From the NCBI RefSeq assembly GCF_007830125.1, contig NZ_VLLG01000003.1:1753115-1817114 (forward strand): 64,000 nucleotides of DNA. The letters are read 5' to 3'. Origin of the DNA: Chitinophaga japonensis. Lineage in GTDB: Bacteria; Bacteroidota; Bacteroidia; Chitinophagales; Chitinophagaceae. The position numbers and the translations under genes are program-made. Positions within the stretch are counted from its first letter, which is position 1, and each line of letters begins with the position of its first letter. Below are positions 57,743 to 64,000 of the stretch, piece after piece. The notes beneath the pieces were generated by a model. That model was not told where the DNA came from. It saw only the letters and a program-made list of their open reading frames with translations, and did no database searches.

Positions 57743-60700
57743 GTGCTCAATTTGCCATCCCAGATAAAACGACTGCAACTGCTTTGCTCATTTGTTTTTG
57801 CAATTAATTCCCTATTTGCACAGGGGGGCAGGTATATATTTGACGCATATAGCGTAAATGAAGGACTTTCACAGAGCTACGTCAGCGATATCATACAGGA
57901 CCGGCAGGGATTCCTGTGGTTCGCCAACCGCGACGGGGTGAACCGCTTTGACGGCTACGTGTTCAACGAATACCGTTTTAAGACCAGCGAGGGCAACCGG
58001 AAAGGGGAGGGGAAGGGCAACCTGGTGAGCAATACTTCCAGCGGCGTAAGGGCCGTGATCAACCGTTTTGACCTGAAAGGGTACAAAGGATACTCCTTTT
58101 TCAAGAACAGCCGCGGGCAGTTGCTGCTTACGCACAACAACGGCATCAGCGTGTACGACCCTTACCGCAACACGTTCCGCATGGTGCTGGTGGATACTTC
58201 CTATATCAATGAGCGCGAGCGCGACTGGCCCATCAAGTTCAAGATACTGGGAGAGGATACCGCTTCCCGCCGCCTCTGGGTATGGCGGCCGCTGAAAGGG
58301 CTGTATGCGCTGGACAGCCGCACCTATGCCATCAAGCAGGTGGTGCTGTACCCGCCGCAGTTCTCGAAGCGCGGCCTGGTGCCCCGCGATATCATGAAGG
58401 ACGGGGACCTGGTGTGGATGAACTTTGAGCCGGGAGAGCTGCTGGCGCTGAATGTGAAGAACCTGCAGCTTACCACCTACTGCCTGCCGGTGATCGATGA
58501 CTTCCCGGTGATTCGCAACCTGAATGCCGACTCCATGATCATAGCCAGTAAAGGGCATATTGTGATGTTCAACAAAAGGCAGCGCAAGTATACCGACCTG
58601 GTAGTGAACGAAGTAGATGATAAGGGCATGCCTTTTATGCCCGTAGTGATGGAGCTGGACCATAACGGCAACATGTGGATTGGCGGTACGGATGGCGTGC
58701 TCATCTACAGCATCCGCCGCAACGAGATCCTGCAGCACATCACCACCTTCAATACTTTTGAGACCCGCTCCCTCAACAATGTGCGCTACCTGTACCGCGA
58801 CGCGGCGGACAATATGTGGGTGGGCACCAATGGCGACGGCATCAAGAAATACTCCCCGCACAAAAAAGTATTCAACCTCTACCGTTCCCCTTTTATCACG
58901 CATAACATGGTGCGCGCCATTTACAAGCATGACGATGGCAAGCTGTATGTGGGCCTGTGGCAGGACGGGCTGGATATTTACGAGGAGGGCGGGCGCTTCC
59001 TGGAAAGGATCTCCAACAGCGGGAAAGACCATCCCTTCCCGGGCAATACCATTGACGCTATTTGCCGGGAGAACTACAAATACCTGTGGATACATTTTGA
59101 AGGCAAGGCCCTGGGCCTTTTTAATGTGCAGAATAAAAAATTCCAGGACCTGACGCCGGTGGTGGAAAAGCTGGGCCTGCCGGATCAGCAGGACTACTTT
59201 TCCCCTTTCCTGTTCCGGCGGGTAAACGGGGAGGTGTATTTTAATTACGGCGAGTACCTGATGTCCGTCAGCCCCGAAGGCCGTGGCTACAAGGCCGCGC
59301 TGGTGCACCGCTTTCCCGGGGAGATACTGAACTGCTACTACGAAGATTATATGGGGAACCAGTATGTGGGCACCCAGGCTACGCTGTATGCTAAAGATGT
59401 AGGCAGCACCCGCTGGAAAACCATTGCCCTGCCGGCAGGCACCATTGTAAAGAGCATTAACAAGAATGCGCACAAGAACCTGCTGGTGGCTACCAGCCGC
59501 GGCCTGTTCATGCTGGACGGCTCCTACCAGCTCATGAAGCACTATAACAGCTACGATTATCCCGCGCTGGTGAACGACTATTTCTACGGGGTGCTGCTGG
59601 ACGACAAGGACCGTATCTGGGTAAGCCATAACAAGGGCCTGTCGCAGATCAACCCGGTAACGGACGAGATCACCACCTTTAACCACGAGGACGGGCTGCA
59701 GTCTAACGAGTTCAACACCGGCGCCTATTTTAAATCCGTGGACGGGGAACTTTTCTTTGGCGGCATCCGCGGGGTGAACGGTTTCTACCCCCGCAATTTC
59801 AGGAACAATCCTTTTGCGCCGAAAGTGGTCATTAAAAGGCTGGAAGTGCTGGACCAGCCCTATGAATCGGATACGGCCATTTCCCTGCTGCATCATATTG
59901 AGCTGCCCTATAACCAGAATACCATCGCCATTGAGTTTGTGCCGCTGGAGTATACCAACCCGCTGAAGAACAAGGTGCAGTACAAGCTGGAAGGGGCGGA
60001 CGAGGACTGGGTGCAGGCCGGCGCCTTCCGCATGGCACGCTATACCAACCTGCGGCCGGGCACCTACACCTTTAATGTACGCGCCTCCAATAATGACGAT
60101 ATCTGGAACCAGACGCCCACCACCCTGGAAATAGTGATCCGTATCCCGTTCTGGCAATCATTGTGGTTCAGGTTTTTATTGCTGTTACTGCTGTTAGGCA
60201 TTGCATATTACTTTTCTACGTTGTATCTTGATTATAAAATACGTCATGAAAAACTGAAACTGGAGAAGGAGCAGGCGGTGGACCAGGAGCGGGCGCGTAT
60301 TTCCAGCGACATGCATGACGATCTTGGTTCGGGACTATCCACCATACGCCTGTTGAGTGAAATAGCCAAGCGGAAGATCAAAGACCCTTCCCAAACCCGT
60401 GAAATAGAACGTATCTCGGAAGCAGCCGGCGAGCTGGTGGACAAGATGAGCGAGATCATCTGGGCCATGAACTCATCGAATGATTCATTGGAAAACCTAA
60501 TTGCATACATGCGCAGCTTTGCAGCAGATTTCCTGGAACATGCTCATATCACCCACCAGTTTTCCATACCGGAAAGCATTCCCAACATCAAGCTCAGTGG
60601 TGGCACCCGGCGCAACATTTACCTGGCAGTGAAGGAATCGCTGCACAACGTGGTAAAACATGCCCACGCCACAGAGGTATTGATAGAGGTAAAGATGCAG

Positions 60701-60874
60701 CAGCATATGACGATACTGATAAAAGACAACGGCAAGGGATTTGACCAGGAAAAGGTACGGCTGTTCGGTAACGGGCTCAAGAATATCCAGAAGCGCATGC
60801 AGGCGGTAGGAGGCCAGGCAGATATCACTTCCCGCAACGGTACGATAGTTTTTCTAGATATCCCGTTAAATTGA
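57743..60874 (+). CDS. Two-component sensor: periplasmic propeller, Y_Y_Y domain and HisKA_3 histidine kinase
   Basis: A protein of 1043 residues starting at GTG. After a signal (LLCSFVFAINSLFA), a large periplasmic part holds two-component-regulator propeller repeats (YSVNEGLSQSYVSDIIQDRQ then GFLWFANRDGVNRFDGY; RDAADNMWVGTNGDGIKKYS) and a Y_Y_Y domain (YKLEGADEDWVQAGAFRMAR). One membrane helix is at about 803-823. The kinase core is HisKA_3 (RARISSDMHDDLGSGLSTIR, phospho-acceptor His858) with a HATPase end (LIKDNGKGFD, GNGLKNIQKRMQAVGGQADI). Unlike Bacteroides hybrid regulators it carries no receiver or DNA-binding domain; the response regulator is encoded 61 bp downstream. Confidence 0.95.
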   Translation: MLNLPSQIKRLQLLCSFVFAINSLFAQGGRYIFDAYSVNEGLSQSYVSDIIQDRQGFLWFANRDGVNRFDGYVFNEYRFKTSEGNRKGEGKGNLVSNTSSGVRAVINRFDLKGYKGYSFFKNSRGQLLLTHNNGISVYDPYRNTFRMVLVDTSYINERERDWPIKFKILGEDTASRRLWVWRPLKGLYALDSRTYAIKQVVLYPPQFSKRGLVPRDIMKDGDLVWMNFEPGELLALNVKNLQLTTYCLPVIDDFPVIRNLNADSMIIASKGHIVMFNKRQRKYTDLVVNEVDDKGMPFMPVVMELDHNGNMWIGGTDGVLIYSIRRNEILQHITTFNTFETRSLNNVRYLYRDAADNMWVGTNGDGIKKYSPHKKVFNLYRSPFITHNMVRAIYKHDDGKLYVGLWQDGLDIYEEGGRFLERISNSGKDHPFPGNTIDAICRENYKYLWIHFEGKALGLFNVQNKKFQDLTPVVEKLGLPDQQDYFSPFLFRRVNGEVYFNYGEYLMSVSPEGRGYKAALVHRFPGEILNCYYEDYMGNQYVGTQATLYAKDVGSTRWKTIALPAGTIVKSINKNAHKNLLVATSRGLFMLDGSYQLMKHYNSYDYPALVNDYFYGVLLDDKDRIWVSHNKGLSQINPVTDEITTFNHEDGLQSNEFNTGAYFKSVDGELFFGGIRGVNGFYPRNFRNNPFAPKVVIKRLEVLDQPYESDTAISLLHHIELPYNQNTIAIEFVPLEYTNPLKNKVQYKLEGADEDWVQAGAFRMARYTNLRPGTYTFNVRASNNDDIWNQTPTTLEIVIRIPFWQSLWFRFLLLLLLLGIAYYFSTLYLDYKIRHEKLKLEKEQAVDQERARISSDMHDDLGSGLSTIRLLSEIAKRKIKDPSQTREIERISEAAGELVDKMSEIIWAMNSSNDSLENLIAYMRSFAADFLEHAHITHQFSIPESIPNIKLSGGTRRNIYLAVKESLHNVVKHAHATEVLIEVKMQQHMTILIKDNGKGFDQEKVRLFGNGLKNIQKRMQAVGGQADITSRNGTIVFLDIPLN

Positions 60875-60935
60875 TCTATTTTTGCCCGTAATAAAAAATA
60901 ACATTTTTGTGTAAGTAACCACTAAGAACAAGACA

Positions 60936-61604
60936 ATGACTGTGTACTCAAAAAAGAAATCCCAGGACAGTATGGATGTAATTTCGGTAGCTATTGTGGA
61001 AGACAATCATGATATCCGTACCGCCATGGAATTATTGATAAACGGTTCAGATGGTTATGCGTGCGTGGGAGCATTCAATAATGCAGAAACTGCCTTGGAG
61101 CAGATCCCCCATTTGTTACCCAATGTGGCCCTGATGGATTTCAACCTGCCCGGCGGCATGAATGGAATTGAATGTATTGCCCGTTTGAAAGCCGAATACC
61201 CGGATATGCAGTTCATGATGCTGACGGTGTACGAAGACGACGACAAGATATTTCAGGCGCTGGAAGCAGGCGCCAGCGGATATATTCTCAAAAAGACCTC
61301 CCCCGGTGAGCTGCTGGAAGCCATCCGCGACCTGCATGAAGGCGGATCGCCCATGAGCTCACAGATCGCCCGGCGCGTAGTGGCCTATTTCCAGAAGCAG
61401 GCCCGCCCCAACCCGGCGCTGGAAGCGCTTACCTCCCGCGAAAAGGAGATACTGGACCAGCTCTCCAAAGGTTTCCTGTACAAGGAAATAGCCAGTAACC
61501 TCTTCATCAGCATTGAAACAGTAAGAAGGCATGTGCACAACATCTATGAAAAGCTGCACGTAAGAAGCAGAACGGATGCGGTGAACAAGTACTACAACAG
61601 GTAA
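60936..61604 (+). CDS. LuxR/NarL-type response regulator
   Basis: A protein of 222 residues. Residues about 15-135 form the receiver domain: VAIVEDNHDIRTAME (acidic pair), the phospho-acceptor aspartate in NVALMDFNLPGGMNGIEC, the threonine in MMLTVYEDDD and the lysine in GYILKKTSPGELL. The C-terminal 65 residues are a LuxR helix-turn-helix (LTSREKEILDQLSKGFLYKE, IASNLFISIETVRRHVHNIY). The upstream HisKA_3 kinase is the obvious partner. A second ATG at residue 13 is a possible start that would fit the receiver domain more tightly. The stop codon adjoins a repeat element. Confidence 0.96.
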   Translation: MTVYSKKKSQDSMDVISVAIVEDNHDIRTAMELLINGSDGYACVGAFNNAETALEQIPHLLPNVALMDFNLPGGMNGIECIARLKAEYPDMQFMMLTVYEDDDKIFQALEAGASGYILKKTSPGELLEAIRDLHEGGSPMSSQIARRVVAYFQKQARPNPALEALTSREKEILDQLSKGFLYKEIASNLFISIETVRRHVHNIYEKLHVRSRTDAVNKYYNR

Positions 61605-61606
61605 TT

Positions 61607-61675
61607 AATATGCCAATAAATTGATATGCTGATGTGCTTACTCATCGGCATATCAATTTATTGGCATATCAGCAC
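61607..61675. repeat. Near-perfect hairpin element with about 8-nt words (GCATATCA family)
   Basis: A 22-bp stem is exact between the left (ATATGCCAATAAATTGATAT...) and right arms; it is then continued after one T/G mismatch by GATG/CATC, closing on an 8-nt loop. The right arm contains GCATATCA twice. It begins 2 bp after the response regulator's stop codon and separates it from the convergent microprotein gene. Confidence 0.85.
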
Positions 61676-61680
61676 GTTGT

Positions 61681-61785
61681 TCAGCCCCGCTTCAGCTTGG
61701 CCAGGTTGGTGCGCAGCAGGTGTGCAGATAATACCATTGCAGCAATCAACAGGCAAGCCAGTTTGAATAATAGACCGGTTTTCAT
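61681..61785 (-). CDS. Microprotein of 34 residues with one membrane helix
   Basis: Frame from ATG to TGA: MKTGLLFKLACLLIAAMVLS followed by AHLLRTNLAKLKRG. A hydrophobic helix with basic residues on both sides. It lies 31 bp downstream of another microprotein on the same strand that begins with similar wording (MKTLCLLVSAAVLS), so the pair may be paralogous. Family unknown. Confidence 0.5.
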   Translation of the reverse strand: MKTGLLFKLACLLIAAMVLSAHLLRTNLAKLKRG

Positions 61786-61816
61786 AGGTATAGGGTTTAT
61801 ATGGTTAAAACAATCC

Positions 61817-61972
61817 TTACCGCATCATTTGCCATGAATCGAACTTCTGCAGCAGCCGTAAAAAGGTGCCGCCCAAGCGGTTCATGGAGCGTTGTTCCCG
61901 ATTAACGAAAAAAGTAAACAAAAGTGCAGCGGAAAGTACTGCTGCTGACACTAACAGGCATAGCGTTTTCAT
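61817..61972 (-). CDS. Microprotein of 51 residues with one membrane helix
   Basis: Frame from ATG to TAA: a helix in MKTLCLLVSAAVLSAALLFT and FFVN, then a basic and aromatic tail (REQRSMNRLGGTFLRLLQKF, DSWQMMR). It could be the first gene of a two-gene transcript with the 34-residue microprotein. Possible modulators of a membrane complex; no evidence for a specific partner. Confidence 0.5.
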   Translation of the reverse strand: MKTLCLLVSAAVLSAALLFTFFVNREQRSMNRLGGTFLRLLQKFDSWQMMR

Positions 61973-62183
61973 TTGCAGATAGTTTGTCTTTCGTTGGTTA
62001 GGTGGAACTTCGCATGTACAAATACTGTTGGCATATATTTGTCATGCTAGGTTTCATAATTAGGACATTTATTGTACTTGTGCAACCAGGATTGTAAATA
62101 TAGATAAATATCTTATATAAAGTATACTTTGTATAAAAAAATATTTAAACTCAATAAAAAGGACGCGGGTGCATAACTAATTC

Positions 62184-62214
62184 TTGGGAGGATAGCCCGA
62201 ATCCTTTATTTTTG
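62184..62214 (+). promoter_or_regulatory. Promoter of the topoisomerase B-subunit gene
   Basis: TTG (62184-62186) and TATTTTTG (62207-62214) are 20 bp apart; the -7 box is an exact TAnnTTTG. The leader would be about 40 nt. A further exact box, TATATTTG, lies at 62034-62041 without a gene in reach. Confidence 0.65.
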
Positions 62215-62259
62215 CCAGTAACCTGATTTTGCTAAAAGATTTAGTATTTATATTTTATT

Positions 62260-64000
62260 ATGGCAATTACTGATAAAACGGACAAAAAGGATCTCTTTGC
62301 GGCCTATACGGAAGACTCCATCCGCTCCCTGGACTGGCGCGAGCACATACGCCTGCGCCCGGGGATGTATATAGGCAAGCTGGGAGACGGTACCAGCATG
62401 GACGACGGTATCTACATACTTATTAAAGAAGTGGTGGATAACTGTATCGACGAACATACGATGGGCTTTGGCCGGCAGGTGGATATCAAGGTATCGGAGC
62501 ACAGCGTAACCGTGCGCGATTATGGCCGCGGCATCCCGCTGGGCAAGGTGGTGGACGTGGTGAGCAAGATCAATACCGGCGCGAAATATGACAGCAAGGC
62601 CTTCCAGAAATCCGTGGGCCTGAACGGGGTGGGTACCAAAGCGGTGAACGCCCTTTCCACCTATTTCAGAGTGCAGTCCGTACGCGACGGCCGCATGAAA
62701 GTAGCCGAGTTTGAGCGCGGCGTGCTTACCAAGGAGCACAAGGAGGCCGCTACCAGCGAAACCAACGGTACGCTGGTGACCTTTATCCCCGACGATACCG
62801 TTTTTAAGAACTTTCACTATATCCCCGAGTTCCTGGAGAACCAGATATGGAACTATTGCTTCCTGAACGCGGGCCTCACCATTAACTTCAACGGCCAGAA
62901 ATACGTTTCAAAGAACGGCCTGCTGGACCTGCTGCAGCGCAAGACCAACGAAGAGGACCTGCGCTATCCCATCATCCACCTGAAAGGGGAGGATATCGAG
63001 GTGGCCATCACCCATGAGAACCAGTACGGCGAGGAGTATTACTCCTTTGTGAACGGGCAGCACACCACCCAGGGCGGTACGCACCTGGCGGCTTTCCGCG
63101 AAGCGTTTGTAAAGACCGTGCGCGACTTCTATAAAAAGGACTATGATGCCACGGATATCCGCGCATCCATCTGCGCCGCCATTTCCGTAAGGGTGCAGGA
63201 GCCGGTGTTTGAATCGCAGACCAAGACCAAGCTGGGCTCCCTTACCGTATACGAAGGTGGCCCCTCCATGAAGGCCTTTGTACTGGACTTCCTGAGCAAG
63301 CACCTGGACGATTTCCTGCACCGGAACCCCGCTGTGGCGGAAGCCATGAAAAAGCGCATTGAGCAGAGCGAGCGCGAGCGCAAGGAGCTGGCCGGCATTA
63401 AGAAACTGGCCAACGAGCGGGCAAAGAAAGCCAACCTTCATAATCGTAAGCTGCGCGATTGCCGCATTCACCTGAACGATGAGGTTAGCGGCAAGGACAA
63501 GCTGGAAGTAGACGCCAAAAGGCTGGAAACCGTGATCTTTATTACCGAGGGCGATTCCGCCAGCGGTTCCATCACCAAATCCCGCAACGTGGAGACACAG
63601 GCCGTGTTCAGCCTGCGCGGTAAGCCGCTGAACAGCTTTGGCCTTACCAAGAAGATCGTGTACGAGAACGAGGAATTTAACCTGCTGCAGCACGCGCTGA
63701 ATATAGAAGAAGGACTGGAAGGACTGCGCTACAACAAGATCGTGGTAGCCACGGATGCCGATGTGGACGGCATGCACATCCGCCTGCTGCTCCTTACCTT
63801 TTTCCTGCAGTTCTTCCCGGACCTGGTGAAGAACGGCCACGTGTACATCCTGGAAACGCCGTTGTTCCGCGTGCGCAACAAGCAGGAGACCATCTACTGC
63901 TATAGCGAGGAGGAAAAGCAGCAAGCCGTGAAAAAGCTGGGCAGCAAACCGGAGATCACCCGCTTTAAAGGCCTGGGCGAGATATCGCCCGAGGAATTCG
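62260..64000 (+). CDS. parE: Type IIA DNA topoisomerase B subunit, probably topoisomerase IV ParE (3' end outside window)
   Basis: The frame stays open for 580 codons from the ATG at 62260 to the window edge. The GHKL ATPase part shows REHIRLRPGMYIGKLGDG, EVVDNCIDEH (ATP-magnesium Asn/Glu), VRDYGRGIPLG and KSVGLNGVGTKAVNALSTYF; the transducer has VNGQHTTQGGTHLAAFREAF; the TOPRIM part has the catalytic FITEGDSASGSITKSRNVET and the metal DADVDGMHIRLLLLTFF. The wording (KLGDGTSMDDGIYILIKEVV) looks more like Bacteroidota ParE than GyrB, but without the C-terminus GyrB cannot be fully excluded. A parC gene would be expected downstream, outside the window. Confidence 0.9.
   Translation, partial: MAITDKTDKKDLFAAYTEDSIRSLDWREHIRLRPGMYIGKLGDGTSMDDGIYILIKEVVDNCIDEHTMGFGRQVDIKVSEHSVTVRDYGRGIPLGKVVDVVSKINTGAKYDSKAFQKSVGLNGVGTKAVNALSTYFRVQSVRDGRMKVAEFERGVLTKEHKEAATSETNGTLVTFIPDDTVFKNFHYIPEFLENQIWNYCFLNAGLTINFNGQKYVSKNGLLDLLQRKTNEEDLRYPIIHLKGEDIEVAITHENQYGEEYYSFVNGQHTTQGGTHLAAFREAFVKTVRDFYKKDYDATDIRASICAAISVRVQEPVFESQTKTKLGSLTVYEGGPSMKAFVLDFLSKHLDDFLHRNPAVAEAMKKRIEQSERERKELAGIKKLANERAKKANLHNRKLRDCRIHLNDEVSGKDKLEVDAKRLETVIFITEGDSASGSITKSRNVETQAVFSLRGKPLNSFGLTKKIVYENEEFNLLQHALNIEEGLEGLRYNKIVVATDADVDGMHIRLLLLTFFLQFFPDLVKNGHVYILETPLFRVRNKQETIYCYSEEEKQQAVKKLGSKPEITRFKGLGEISPEEF

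Noticed and set aside
57869..60157. A 762-codon open frame on the minus strand
   Set aside because: It is antisense to the propeller histidine kinase, whose domains are unmistakable.

Overview
The window looks like chromosomal DNA of a Bacteroidota bacterium, most likely a Chitinophaga-like member of the Chitinophagaceae. The grounds are two SusC-type receptors and one SusD, an ECF sigma factor and a FecR anti-sigma factor, the order rpmB-rpmG-DUF4295-ftsY, DUF4294/DUF4382/DUF5723 proteins, and start sites preceded by the Bacteroidota promoter pattern TTTG, about 20 bp, TAnnTTTG. The genus is an inference; no rRNA or tRNA gene is present to test it.

Layout. 1-10.9 kb: a truncated SusC-like receptor with STN domain and its FecR, a GNAT acetyltransferase, a 300-bp array of 7-nt words, a rightward three-gene envelope cassette of unknown function, an ECF sigma factor and a TonB-dependent receptor. 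11.2-15.4 kb: an AhpD-like protein, a HigBA toxin-antitoxin pair, aspartate kinase, fructose-1,6-bisphosphatase and a CAP-domain protein. 15.6-18.9 kb: ABC ATPase, YfiT-type transferase, Nudix hydrolase and FolC, a block flanked by two related repeats whose loops are inverted relative to each other. 19-26.5 kb, leftward: a ureohydrolase, a membrane protein, a radical SAM protein and an MFS transporter in tight order, then TauE/SafE, a TonB protein and a DUF5723 protein. 26.7-32 kb: CcmE and CcmF-like cytochrome c maturation, an alpha/beta hydrolase, DUF4294 and a small plug-like secreted protein. 32-39.4 kb, leftward: a lipoprotein GH18 endoglycosidase of the EndoH/F type, a LacI regulator and a SusC/SusD pair, which reads as a small glycan-utilisation locus. 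39.5-43.1 kb: BshB1 (bacillithiol synthesis), a class A beta-lactamase-like protein without the usual general base, and a peroxiredoxin/AhpD-like pair. 43.3-49.4 kb: rpmB, rpmG, DUF4295, ftsY, a JmjC/cupin protein, rimO and a DEAD-box helicase. 49.6-56.4 kb: glgB, a DUF4382 lipoprotein, a KGG stress protein and a GH31 alpha-glucosidase. 56.6-64 kb: a YCF48-like protein, a large propeller histidine kinase with its LuxR-type response regulator, two microproteins, and the start of a type IIA topoisomerase B subunit (probably parE).

The most unusual feature is not a gene. At least a dozen intergenic spots carry long imperfect hairpins whose arms are built from 7-nt (in two cases about 8-nt) words that differ from locus to locus (for example CCAAATT, GAAGTAG, ATTATTC, AAGCTTA). 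They sit directly on gene ends: several supply the stop codon of the upstream gene or end within a few bases of the next start codon. Two of them share a loop of about 62 nt at roughly 84% identity, but in opposite orientation.

All coordinates, translations and alignments were read by eye. Functional names come from recognised motifs and family resemblance, not from database searches.
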